64,000 bases of DNA from Pelobacter sp. Lineage in GTDB: Bacteria; Desulfobacterota; Desulfuromonadia; Geobacterales; Pseudopelobacteraceae. Shown piece by piece: positions 9,002 to 17,074 of the stretch. Numbering within the stretch: the stretch's first letter is position 1; the number at the start of each line of letters is the position of its first letter. Location of the stretch: contig JAVBXN010000024.1 of the NCBI GenBank assembly GCA_030824515.1, positions 1-64,000 on the forward strand, in the 5' to 3' direction. Under the pieces are notes generated by a model. The model searched no databases, was not told where the DNA came from, and worked only from the letters and a program-made list of their open reading frames with translations. The translations under genes and the position numbers were made by a program.

Positions 9002-10380
9002 GGCGTCTCCGTCAGCTTGAAGCTGCTCCGGTACCACCCCTCATCCGGGGCGGTTCCGGGAGCGAGCATGGAGTAGGGAGCGGAAAAGCGCTGCTCGTTG
9101 TACAAACGGCGGACAAACATCTGATAGGTGAGATTGCCGATGAAATTGATCGCCGTGTTGGTGGACAGGCCGCGCATCCTGCGGATCACGTTAGGCAGCT
9201 TGAAGGTCTCGCGATAGGCCCGCTTGAAGCCGCTGTACAGCTCCTCCGGGGTCATCAGTGCGGGCTGGATCACCACATGCATGGTGTCGTAATCGTCCCA
9301 GTTGTAGCTCAGGATCCGGTCCTCGCCCTGCAGCCGCCGGAACAGCTCCGTTCCCGGATAGGGGGTGTAGAGAGAATAGCGGGGAATGTCGATTTTCAAC
9401 TCGTTGACCCGCTCGACGGTATTCTGGAAGACCTCGGCTGTGTCATGGTCAAAGCCGAACACGAAGCACCCCTGGACGCTGATATTGATGGCATGCATGG
9501 CCCGGATGACATCCTCGTAGTTCACCGGCTTGTTGAACCCTTTCCTGATGCCTTTCAGGGTTGCCTGGCTGTCCGATTCGAACCCGAACAGCAGGTAGCC
9601 GCAACCGCTGGCCTTCATCAGTGCAAGCAGTTCGGGATCGTTGACGATATCGACGGTTGCCAGTCCTCCCCACTTCTTGCCGAGCGGGATCATCGCCGTA
9701 AACAGCTCCTTGGCGTACTCCGGGTCTTCGGCAATGCTGACATCGTTGAAGGCAATGTACCGCCCCTTTGTGGCACGGATATCGCGGATGACATCGTCAA
9801 CGGGACGCCTGAGATATTTCGGCCAAACAGCAGGCACGGTGCAGAAATCGCAGATTTTCTTGCAACCCCGGGTGGCCTGGATCGAATCCGGAACCATGTA
9901 TCCGGAGCGGCGGTGCAGGTCCCGCCGGGGGGCAGGAACGCCCAGCAGGTCATCCACATCATCCTCTTCATAGATTTTCTGCATCCGTCCCGCCCGGAAA
10001 TCTTCGAACAGCCGGGGCCAGGCTTTTTCCGCCCGACCGATGACGATGGCGTCAGCGTGCCTGATCGCTTCACCCGGAAGGATCGTGACATGCACGCCTC
10101 CCAGGACAACCGGTATGTTTCTGCCCCGGTAATGATCCGCAATGGCATAGGCGCTGGCGGCACAGCCGGTGATAACACTGATTGCCACCAGATTGGCATC
10201 GTAATCAAGCGGCACCGGCTCCACGCTGCCGTCGATCAGCCTGATATCCAGATCGGGATATTCGGGAGTCAACGCCGCCAGGGTGCAGATGGAGAGCGGC
10301 ATCTCCCTCATGGAGCGCACAAAGGGTCCGATCTTCAGCGTGTGCATATGGGCGTCCGGCATGATCAGCAATAGTTTCAA
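8998..10380 (-). CDS. B12-binding-type radical SAM enzyme, first gene of the operon
   Basis: 460 residues. The N-terminal Rossmann-like domain (NLVAISVITG, IPVVLGGVHVTILPGEA, ADAIVIGRAEKAWPRL) aligns with that of the next gene, so the two are paralogues. The CX3CX2C motif is at C173, C177 and C180 (GCKKICDFC), followed by a TIM-barrel pattern (GYLLFGFES, VFGFDHDTAEVF, YTPYPGTELF). No DxHxxG motif is visible. It is the promoter-proximal gene of the ten-gene minus-strand run, with a 183-base non-coding stretch upstream. The family is clear but the substrate is not. Confidence 0.8.
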   Translation of the reverse strand: MKLLLIMPDAHMHTLKIGPFVRSMREMPLSICTLAALTPEYPDLDIRLIDGSVEPVPLDYDANLVAISVITGCAASAYAIADHYRGRNIPVVLGGVHVTILPGEAIRHADAIVIGRAEKAWPRLFEDFRAGRMQKIYEEDDVDDLLGVPAPRRDLHRRSGYMVPDSIQATRGCKKICDFCTVPAVWPKYLRRPVDDVIRDIRATKGRYIAFNDVSIAEDPEYAKELFTAMIPLGKKWGGLATVDIVNDPELLALMKASGCGYLLFGFESDSQATLKGIRKGFNKPVNYEDVIRAMHAINISVQGCFVFGFDHDTAEVFQNTVERVNELKIDIPRYSLYTPYPGTELFRRLQGEDRILSYNWDDYDTMHVVIQPALMTPEELYSGFKRAYRETFKLPNVIRRMRGLSTNTAINFIGNLTYQMFVRRLYNEQRFSAPYSMLAPGTAPDEGWYRSSFKLTETP

Positions 10381-10563
10381 TCTGTTCTCCAGAACCGCGT
10401 GAGCCTGAGATGTTGTTTGTTGTCTGCTGCCTTACAAATGCAATGCCAAAACCAGACCTGACATAACACAATGTAATTACGCATCTTTTTACAGCAGCGC
10501 CTTTACATTCAAGAACAGGCCAGCACCTGGTGTTCCAACCGCAGTCAACAAATGTACACAGCG
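10381..10563. other. intergenic region, presumed promoter of the radical SAM/GH3 operon
   Basis: 183 bases between the stop of the PLD gene and the start of the first radical SAM gene. No gene or convincing sigma-70 box pair was found. This is the only sizeable gap upstream of the operon, so its promoter is likely here. Confidence 0.35.
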
Positions 10564-12054
10564 CTAAAGGAACGGCTCCAGCGGCAGCGTCTTCCACATT
10601 TTCATCTTGCGGCGCTTTTCCGGCGGCGCGAAGCGGTCGGGGTTGTCGGCAGCGCTCCAGCTGTTTTCCGGCGCCATGTCGCGGATGATGTTGCGTTCGA
10701 CCTGCTGAGCCAGGTCGGTGTTGCGGATCAGCACCCCCACCTCGGTGTTCAGGTTGGCCGAACGCGGATCGAAGTTGAAGGTGCCGACAAAGAGCGTTTC
10801 TCCGTCGATCACCATGCTCTTGGCGTGGATCGCGAAAACCGGCGCCTGCTTTTCCAGCTTGGGATAGCGTTCGATCAGCTCTTTCTTGATGGCCGGATCA
10901 GGTTTGAACTCGAACACCTTGACTCCGCTCTTCAGGATCGCGCTGCGCTGCTTGTGATAACCGCTGAAGGCCTGCAGGTTGTCGGTCGAGGCCAGGGAGT
11001 TGGTGGCGATGCGCACCTCCACCCCGCGCCTGACCAGGTCGCGGAACAGCTCCAGCCCTCCCTTTGGCATCACCAGGTAGGGGGACTGGATGGTGACGCT
11101 TTTTTTGGCCTTTTTCAGCTCGGCCACCAGGTCGGCCGTGGTCCTGCCGCCGCCGTCGAAGCGGTAGCGGGCGCTGTTCTTGCCAGGCAGATCGCACAGA
11201 AAACGCACCTCGTCCCAGACGATCCCCTGCGCCAGGCGTTCGAATTTCGCGGGCAGGTTCTCCAGCGCCTGCCGCACCTCCGGCGCGAAGTTCTCCTCTT
11301 TGGCCGCATAGGCATGCAGGCCGGCGTACACGGTTCCGGCACGTTCCGGCGTCATGCCATGCATCTGTTTAGCCAGCAGCTTTTCCACCGGCACCGCCTG
11401 CTTGCTGTCCCAGAAACGCTGGAAACTGGCCTGCATTTCGGTCACCACCGGTCCCAGTACCAGCATGTCGCGGTCGCGGAAATTGTACTCGTGGTTGTAA
11501 TCGAAGTATTCGTCGGCCATGTTGCGGCCGCCGGTAATCCCGGCCCGGCCGTCGAACAGCGCGGTCTTGTCGTGCATGCGCTGGTTGACGGTTCGCAGGC
11601 CGGTGGCCACGTTACCGATCTTCTTCAGCCTCGAGGTGCCCACGTTCAGGCGGGGGTTGTAGATGCGGATATCGATGTTGGGATGCAGCGCCAGGGCCAG
11701 CATCGAATCCGGCGGGGCGTCGATCAGCAGGTCATCCACCAGCACGCGCACCTTCACCCCCCGGTCGGCGGCCCTCAAAAGCGCCTCGCTGGCCAGGATA
11801 CCGATGTTATCCGAGCTCCAGATGAAGTACTGCACATCGATGCTGGCGGTGGCATGGTCGGTCAGCCAGGCCCGCGCGCGCAACGCCTCCTCCCCCTTTT
11901 CCAGCACATAAGCGCCGGATTTACCCGGATGGGCGGCGATCAGCGGCGCGACAACCCGGGAAAGCGGGGCCGGAGTCGCGGCAAAGGAGGTCCCCACCAG
12001 GGTAAGCAGGAACAGGAAAAAAATGAATACACGGAGACAGAATTGTGATGGCAA
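10564..12054 (-). CDS. secreted or membrane phospholipase D-family protein (cardiolipin synthase-like)
   Basis: 496 residues with an N-terminal hydrophobic signal (residues 8-25, ending TSFAATP). Two HKD catalytic motifs are present: H161-x-K163-x4-D168 (HDKTALFDGRAGITGGRN) and H410-x-K412-x4-D417 (HAKSMVIDGETLFVGTFNFD). This is the layout of PLD-superfamily phosphatidyltransferases such as cardiolipin synthase C-type proteins, which act at the inner membrane or periplasm. The start is a TTG with GGAGGG 9 bases upstream. It is co-directional with the lipid-type operon but separated by a gap, so it may be independent. Confidence 0.85.
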   Translation of the reverse strand: MPSQFCLRVFIFFLFLLTLVGTSFAATPAPLSRVVAPLIAAHPGKSGAYVLEKGEEALRARAWLTDHATASIDVQYFIWSSDNIGILASEALLRAADRGVKVRVLVDDLLIDAPPDSMLALALHPNIDIRIYNPRLNVGTSRLKKIGNVATGLRTVNQRMHDKTALFDGRAGITGGRNMADEYFDYNHEYNFRDRDMLVLGPVVTEMQASFQRFWDSKQAVPVEKLLAKQMHGMTPERAGTVYAGLHAYAAKEENFAPEVRQALENLPAKFERLAQGIVWDEVRFLCDLPGKNSARYRFDGGGRTTADLVAELKKAKKSVTIQSPYLVMPKGGLELFRDLVRRGVEVRIATNSLASTDNLQAFSGYHKQRSAILKSGVKVFEFKPDPAIKKELIERYPKLEKQAPVFAIHAKSMVIDGETLFVGTFNFDPRSANLNTEVGVLIRNTDLAQQVERNIIRDMAPENSWSAADNPDRFAPPEKRRKMKMWKTLPLEPFL

Positions 12055-12230
12055 GATGCAGATCCCTCCATTTGGGCGATATCGAGCAATTCATCATTAA
12101 AAGCAATTGTTCACGCAACGAAAGACTTTAATCCATAACGGCAGTTCAATAACACGGAGGCACAGAGAACACGGAGAAGTCAAAGGCATTAAACGAATAA
12201 TGCAAGTCTTTGATTTGTGTATTTGATTTT

Positions 12231-12255
12231 CGTCGCGTCGTTGCGTCGTTGCGTG
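12231..12255. repeat. 25-bp (CGTNGCGT)n-type intergenic repeat
   Basis: Begins CGTCGCGTCGTTGCG and ends CGTTGCGTG. Near-identical 25-mers occur at 33774-33798 (opposite orientation) and as an inverted pair at 39486-39568. A half copy, CACGCAACG, sits at 12112-12120 in the same gap facing this one. All copies are intergenic. Confidence 0.7.
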
Positions 12256-12276
12256 AGAACGGATTGCCAGTCTATC

Positions 12277-12885
12277 TCAGCGCTCTGAAACCTTCAACTG
12301 CGCCCCGTACTGGCGAATAAACTTCCTGAAATTGACCCAGACATCGTTGAAGCCAAAGGCTTGCATCTCCGCCTCGGCGTCGGCCAGCGACCACCCCTGC
12401 AGCTTGATGCGATAGGCGGCCACCACGATGCCGGTGCGGTCCTGTCCATGGCGGCAATGGACATAGACCGGCTGGTTGGCCGGGTCTGACATCAGGGCCA
12501 CGACCTGCTCCACCTTTTCCTTCAGCCCCTTGCGGCTCATCTCGATCGGCACCGCGATGGCGCGCATGCCGGCCGCCTCGACCTGTTTCTGCTCGCTCTC
12601 GCTGGTGCGCATGTCGATCACGGTTTTAATGCCCATGGCCTTGAGGGTGGCATAACCATCACTGCCCGGCTGGGCGCCGCGCAGCACGCCGGGCGCGACC
12701 CTGCCCACGTTGGACAGGCCGGGGAGATTGTAAATGCGTTCGGAGGAGACTGCTCTTTCGGGGAAAGCCACCGTTTGCGGTGTGCTTGTTTTGTCAAAAG
12801 CAGCGAAAGCCATGGATGAAATGAAACTTGTTGTGGTCGCAACAATGACGACCATGAGAACTGCTTTGAAAACTGATTTTTGCAT
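12277..12885 (-). CDS. secreted dual-specificity / tyrosine phosphatase-like protein
   Basis: 202 residues with an N-terminal signal or anchor (residues 7-29). The phosphatase P-loop HCX5R is H143-C144-RHGQD-R150 followed by TG, with an upstream TVIDMRTSESE that could supply the general-acid region. This is the DSP/PTEN-like pattern of bacterial secreted or periplasmic protein or lipid phosphatases. The ATG at 12885 is preceded by AGG at a usable distance. It is followed 22 bases upstream by the DUF2809 gene on the same strand. The substrate is unknown; inositol-phosphate or lipid phosphatase roles are possible. Confidence 0.78.
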   Translation of the reverse strand: MQKSVFKAVLMVVIVATTTSFISSMAFAAFDKTSTPQTVAFPERAVSSERIYNLPGLSNVGRVAPGVLRGAQPGSDGYATLKAMGIKTVIDMRTSESEQKQVEAAGMRAIAVPIEMSRKGLKEKVEQVVALMSDPANQPVYVHCRHGQDRTGIVVAAYRIKLQGWSLADAEAEMQAFGFNDVWVNFRKFIRQYGAQLKVSER

Positions 12886-12907
12886 ATGAGGTTACCTATC
12901 CTTCCCT

Positions 12908-13312
12908 TCAAGATTCCCTGAAACAACGACGGTCCACAAGACAAACTACTGTTATTCCGACCAGGTATGCCGTTAAATCCATCCAACTGAAGGTTGTGCC
13001 CAGCAGCCGTCCGACTATCTTCATCAAGATATTTCCGCTTTTTGTCATTTCAAGCGGTATCAGTGTTAACTGAAACGCTTCCAGAACCGTCATGATCATC
13101 AACGCAAGAGCCGCTCTTCGCCGTGGTGATGTGTTCCATGCAAGTGCCAGGATCAGGTAGATCATGATCGCATAAAGCGCATCTCCAAGGTACTTGTCTA
13201 TGAGCAGAATACCACTGTGGATCATCCGCGACCCAAGGCCTGTCATGATTACCACCACGAGGCTGACAAGCAACTTAACCGGTCTGGATATTACGCTGCA
13301 AACCGTCAGCAT
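12908..13312 (-). CDS. DUF2809-family membrane protein
   Basis: 134 residues from the ATG at 13312 (a TTG at 13336 would extend it). It has about four membrane segments. The pattern GLGSRMIHSG, KYLGDALYAIMIYLILA, EAFQLTL and FSWMDLTAYLVGI is characteristic of DUF2809. The start overlaps the end of the histidine kinase gene by 7 bases, so it is probably translated from the same transcript. Its role is unknown. Confidence 0.7.
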   Translation of the reverse strand: MLTVCSVISRPVKLLVSLVVVIMTGLGSRMIHSGILLIDKYLGDALYAIMIYLILALAWNTSPRRRAALALMIMTVLEAFQLTLIPLEMTKSGNILMKIVGRLLGTTFSWMDLTAYLVGITVVCLVDRRCFRES

Positions 13313-14922
13313 AGAGGCACCCTGAGCCTGAAACAAACCCCGGTTTCACTGGGCTCCAAACAGATCGAGCCTCCGTGGGCATGCAGCAGCGCCTGGACGA
13401 TGGAGAGCCCCAGTCCGCTCCCGCCTGTTTCCCGGGCCGTGGTGAAAAATGGTCGGAAAACCTTGTCCCGGTTCCCCTGCGAAATCCCCGGTCCATTGTC
13501 GCGGATATCAAGCTCAAACATCCCGGCGCCGGACGGTTGTGAGATACGTCCATGAACCTGAATCCGCACTTCGCCTCCACCATGCTGACGGGCATTTTCG
13601 ATCATGTTGGAGACGATCGAGTCGAACGTCTCCCCGGCCATCTTGATCGTTGCCTCGCCGCAGCTGAATTCCAATGCAATCGCCACGCCCTGTTCCCGAA
13701 AACGCCGCGCCAGGGAATCCAGCGTCTCAAGCGCCCGGCATTGCTCATCTCCCGGCGCGAAGGTGTCGGCGCGGGCCAGGTCGAGCAGGCGGCGCACCAG
13801 CCGTTCCAGCCGCCCGGTCTCGCTGTCGATTATCCCCAGGAAATTCTCCCGCTCGCATTGGTTCATCTCATGGTAGTGGTCCTTGAGGATTTCGATCGCG
13901 CCATGGATCGAGGTGAGCGGCGTCTTGAATTCATGGGAGACATTCGTGGCAAAGGTCTTGATATATCCGGAGCGTTCGTCCAGCGTTGCCGCCATATGGG
14001 CGATGGCCTCGGAAAGCAGGGCCACCTCCTGGATGCCCGGATTTTTCAGCGGCCCGGCCCCGCTGCCGTCCCCGTTCTTCAGCTGATCAGCCTGCCGGAT
14101 CAGCGCCTTGACCGGGCGGTTGATGTAATAGGCGGTCAGCATGGTCATCACGAGCACGACCACGAGCACGACCAACCCGGCCTTGAAAAGGTGCGCGCGG
14201 ATCAGGTAGAGGGCCTTGCCCACGTCCAGCGGTGTCCGTGAGGCGATCACCGCCCCCACGACCCTGTTCTCGATGATCACCGGCAGGGCCACGAAAACCC
14301 GGAGCCGGGCCCTGCGGCTGATGGATGTGACCGATGGAGCCTGTTCGTCGGAATTACGCACCCGCAGCAGCGTGGCCTGTTCCCCCTTTAGCGCCTTGGT
14401 TACTTCCTCCCGCGCCGTCAGCGACTGCCCTGCCTCTGTGTTGCTGGTCGCCACGACAATTCCGTTGCAATCGACAATCCGTATGCCCGACAACACGATC
14501 TTCCTGGCGTTGGCCAGAACCGGATTCAACTCCCGACCGGAGGCCAGCGCCAGTGGATCGGGAGCGATCATGGGGGGCTCGGCCAGCGGAGCCGGTTCCC
14601 TGATCCTGCTTCTGGCAAGGTCGAGTTGCGGGGGAAGCGGCGTGAGTTCTGCGGATGGAACTGTTGCGGAAGCGGAGATTCCGTTTCCCAGCGAAGCGAC
14701 AGCGATCTTGCGACCCTTGTGATTGAAAGCCTCGATCTGCTCCAGGTAGGCCTCGCGGAACATGGCGGCGGTGAGCGCGGCCTGGCTGATCAGTTCCGAT
14801 TCGGTCTGTTTGACCAGCTCACTCTCGTACAGCCGCAGGATCGCGATGCCGCCCAAAGGGAGCAGCAGCACCAGTATGTTCAGTGTCAGCAGTATGGTCC
14901 GCAGTTTTGGACGATAGGTCAT
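13306..14922 (-). CDS. CreC-like sensor histidine kinase
   Basis: 538 residues. There is a TM helix at about 9-28, a periplasmic sensor region to about 240 and a second TM (LVVLVVVLVMTMLTAYYI), followed by HAMP. HisKA has the phospho-acceptor H330 in NVSHEFKTPLTS. The HATPase carries the N box IENARQHGG, G1 RDNGPGIS and G2 GGSGLGLS. The size and unusually long N-terminal sensor fit the CreC/ChvG-like group. A response-regulator gene lies upstream on the same strand, 405 bases away, and a creD-like gene is at 19690, which supports a Cre-type envelope-stress or catabolic system. The gene name is left blank because orthology is inferred from context. Confidence 0.78.
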   Translation of the reverse strand: MTYRPKLRTILLTLNILVLLLPLGGIAILRLYESELVKQTESELISQAALTAAMFREAYLEQIEAFNHKGRKIAVASLGNGISASATVPSAELTPLPPQLDLARSRIREPAPLAEPPMIAPDPLALASGRELNPVLANARKIVLSGIRIVDCNGIVVATSNTEAGQSLTAREEVTKALKGEQATLLRVRNSDEQAPSVTSISRRARLRVFVALPVIIENRVVGAVIASRTPLDVGKALYLIRAHLFKAGLVVLVVVLVMTMLTAYYINRPVKALIRQADQLKNGDGSGAGPLKNPGIQEVALLSEAIAHMAATLDERSGYIKTFATNVSHEFKTPLTSIHGAIEILKDHYHEMNQCERENFLGIIDSETGRLERLVRRLLDLARADTFAPGDEQCRALETLDSLARRFREQGVAIALEFSCGEATIKMAGETFDSIVSNMIENARQHGGGEVRIQVHGRISQPSGAGMFELDIRDNGPGISQGNRDKVFRPFFTTARETGGSGLGLSIVQALLHAHGGSICLEPSETGVCFRLRVPLC

Positions 14923-14987
14923 GGAGCGCCTTGGTCAGATGTGAGTTGATCTGAGGTTAAAAATATTAATCTTCCGCAAAAGCCAGT

Positions 14988-15317
14988 TCCCCCTTTGAGA
15001 AAGGGGGATTCAGGGGGATCTGCCTTCGATTGCTGCCGCGAAATCCCCCCTTGCCCCCCTTTCGTAAAGGGGGGGACGCGCTAAGACTAGATTTTGCAGT
15101 TAATCCCCCCCTCTTAAGTTAAGAGGGGGCTGGGGGGAGTTATGATCTGCCGTCCATCTACGGCAATGAAACAGTCGGGGGCAACCTTAAAATCATAACC
15201 CCACCTGTCCTCCCCTTAATTAAGGGGAGGGACGCTACGATGCAACTGTCAATTAAGACGCCGAGGCTGTCTTCGCGTTCCCCCTCTTAAGTTAAGGGGG
15301 GGACAGGGGGAGTTATG
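14988..15317. repeat. cluster of five G/C-rich hairpin repeats
   Basis: Five copies of a short hairpin of the type CCCCC(T)-TTAAGTTAA-GGGGG, followed by a G-run and AGTTATG, lie at about 14988-15017, 15042-15075, 15103-15144, 15194-15232 and 15278-15317, in alternating orientation. They fill the whole 405-base gap between the response regulator and sensor kinase genes. They look like REP/MITE-type intergenic repeats and may act as mRNA processing or attenuation elements. Confidence 0.75.
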
Positions 15318-15327
15318 TGACTGTGTC

Positions 15328-16047
15328 TCATGATTTTGCATCCGTAACCTTGTAGCCGATGCTATGCACCGTTTCGATCGGCTCGCCGCCGGCTTTACGG
15401 AACTTGTCACGGATGTGGCGGATATGGCTGTCGATGGTACGATCACTTACAAACGTAGCCGGTTCGCCGCTTCCGGTCATCAGCTGATCCCGGCTGAAGA
15501 CCTTGCCTGGGTATGACAGTAAAACCTTCATGATGCCGAACTCGGTGGCGGTCAGCTGCACCTCCTGCCCCCTCCAGAAAGCCCGGAAACAGTCCAGGTC
15601 CAGCCGCACATCGCCATGCTCCAGCAGCCTGCGCTGATCCCTGCCGATAGCGTCGGAACAGGCCGGCTCGTCACGGCTCTCGCTCCTTCTCAGCACCGCC
15701 CTGATCCGGGCGACCAGTTCCCGAGGACTGAAGGGTTTGGTCAGGTAATCATCCGCGCCCAGCTCCAGCCCCACGACCCGATCCACCTCGTCATCCATCG
15801 AGGAGAGGAAGATCACCGGCACATTCGATTCGGCGCGGATCTGCCGGCAGACATCGACGCCATCCATCTCCGGCATGACTATATCCAGAACTATCAGGTC
15901 CGGTTGTTCGGCGCGAAACTGCTCCAGGGCCTCTTTGCCGTCTTTGGCGGTGATAGTGCGATAGCCGGCCTTGCCGACGGCAAAACCGGCCACCTGCAGG
16001 ATATTGGGGTCGTCATCGACCAGGAGGATCGTTTTTTCAGTGGTCAT
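15328..16047 (-). CDS. OmpR-family response regulator, CreB-like
   Basis: 239 residues. The receiver domain (1-115) has the acidic pocket VDDD (10-13), phospho-acceptor D55 (LIVLDIVMPEMDG) and Lys of LTKPFSPREL. The C-terminal winged helix (LTATEFGIMKVLLSYPGKVF, SHIRHIRDKFRKAG, VHSIGYKV) is OmpR/PhoB type. It is upstream of the sensor kinase on the same strand and presumably its partner. Tandem direct-repeat sites are expected for this family; a TCTGCACA repeat with 11-base spacing is present upstream of creD. Confidence 0.85.
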   Translation of the reverse strand: MTTEKTILLVDDDPNILQVAGFAVGKAGYRTITAKDGKEALEQFRAEQPDLIVLDIVMPEMDGVDVCRQIRAESNVPVIFLSSMDDEVDRVVGLELGADDYLTKPFSPRELVARIRAVLRRSESRDEPACSDAIGRDQRRLLEHGDVRLDLDCFRAFWRGQEVQLTATEFGIMKVLLSYPGKVFSRDQLMTGSGEPATFVSDRTIDSHIRHIRDKFRKAGGEPIETVHSIGYKVTDAKS

Positions 16048-16197
16048 GTGGGTGGTCCGTAATTGACAGAATTGTTGGAATCGTTTACTTCCCGGTTGGC
16101 TACATTTCAGAATTCTTCAAGAGCAACAAAGCGCAGGACAGGCCCCTTTTCAGACTTAAAGCAGCTGTCCCCGCTTCAACGCCTCAATTCAACATAA

Positions 16198-16265
16198 ATA
16201 TCACCGCAATGATATTAACAAATATTTCAAGCGTTTCCGAAGCTAAAATATCACTGCGGTAGTAT
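16198..16265. promoter_or_regulatory. two 18-bp palindromic operator-like sites, 50 bp apart
   Basis: Site 1 (16198-16215) reads ATATCACCGCAATGATAT and site 2 (16248-16265) reads ATATCACTGCGGTAGTAT, each with ATATCA/TGATAT-type arms. They lie between the divergent creB-like and hicA genes. A ribbon-helix-helix repressor such as HicB, or the response regulator, could bind here; the owner is not resolved. Confidence 0.45.
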
Positions 16266-16366
16266 GGCAACATCATAAACAGCTTCACTCGCTGGTCCCG
16301 GTAGGGTCGGGATTCGAAGACTGTTAATAAATGGGTATTGGAAAGTTATCTCGCTTTTCTTATGCT

Positions 16367-16395
16367 TTGACATGATGTGTATTGGTGTGTATAAA
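16367..16395 (+). promoter_or_regulatory. sigma-70 promoter for hicAB
   Basis: TTGACA at 16367-16372, a spacer of exactly 17, and TATAAA at 16390-16395. The hicA ATG is at 16402, where transcription would be expected to start, and no ribosome-binding site is visible, so the message may be leaderless. Confidence 0.6.
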
Positions 16396-16401
16396 TTACT
16401 T

Positions 16402-16590
16402 ATGACCAGTAAAGAGATCATCAAACGACTTGAAAACGAGGGATGGTATTGTGTCGGTGGCAAAGGCGACCACCAGAAGTACAAACATCCGTCGAAAACC
16501 GGTCATGTAGTGGTGCCACATCCACGGAAGGACATGGCAACCGGAACCTTGCGGAACATTTACCGTCAAGCTGGTTGGGAATGGAGATAA
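16402..16590 (+). CDS. hicA: HicA-type mRNA interferase toxin
   Basis: 62 residues from the ATG at 16402; the upstream extension to 16372 lies inside the promoter. MTSKEIIKRLENEGWY followed by GGKGDHQKYKHP is the canonical HicA dsRBD-like fold with catalytic H24. The toxin cleaves mRNAs in a ribosome-independent way. It is followed by hicB after a single base, the usual toxin-first order of this module. Residue length and motif fully match the family. Confidence 0.9.
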   Translation: MTSKEIIKRLENEGWYCVGGKGDHQKYKHPSKTGHVVVPHPRKDMATGTLRNIYRQAGWEWR

Positions 16591-16591
16591 A

Positions 16592-16993
16592 ATGTTATAC
16601 CCCGCATATATTCACGTTGGAGACGATCAACACGCCCACGGCGTAACTATTCCCGACTTTCCCGGCTGTTTCTCAGCCGCCGACGAGTGGGAGGATTTAC
16701 CACACATGATTCAGGAGGCTGCGGAAGTCTATTTTGAAGGCGAAGATATGCCAGTACCGGCGCCAACATCATTGGAACAATTGACAGCTAACCCCGAGTA
16801 TCAAGGAGGGGTATGGCTCTTGGTAGACATTGATCTTGCCAAGCTCAAAGTTAAAGCGAAGCGGGTTAATATCACCATGTCGGAAAATCTTTTGCAAGAG
16901 ATAGACCGTTACGCCGTTCAATACCACATGACTCGCTCCGGTCTCCTGGCCCAGGCGGCAGAACAATATATTCACCGCAAGCAAGCAGCATAA
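16592..16993 (+). CDS. hicB: HicB-type antitoxin with RHH DNA-binding tail
   Basis: 133 residues. The N-terminal partial RNase H-like fold shows PDFPGCFSAADEWEDLPHMI and the EAAEVYFEGEDMPVP stretch typical of HicB. The C-terminal KRVNITMSENLLQEIDRYA with TRSGLLAQAAEQYI is a ribbon-helix-helix DNA-binding domain. HicB blocks HicA and represses the operon, so palindromes upstream are candidate operators. Toxin-antitoxin modules like this are common in integron cassette arrays, which fits the neighbourhood. Confidence 0.9.
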   Translation: MLYPAYIHVGDDQHAHGVTIPDFPGCFSAADEWEDLPHMIQEAAEVYFEGEDMPVPAPTSLEQLTANPEYQGGVWLLVDIDLAKLKVKAKRVNITMSENLLQEIDRYAVQYHMTRSGLLAQAAEQYIHRKQAA

Positions 16994-17074
16994 TCATTTT
17001 TCGTATTAACGGATGGATGTTCTGCTGTGTATCGAAGTTAAAATAACAGCGCCCGAGTGCTGGAAACTGATCTT

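Noticed and set aside
10552-12048. 498-codon open frame on the plus strand
   Set aside because: It is antisense to the PLD-family gene, whose HKD motifs are intact; the frame is rich in His/Gln/Val shadow composition and has no family features.
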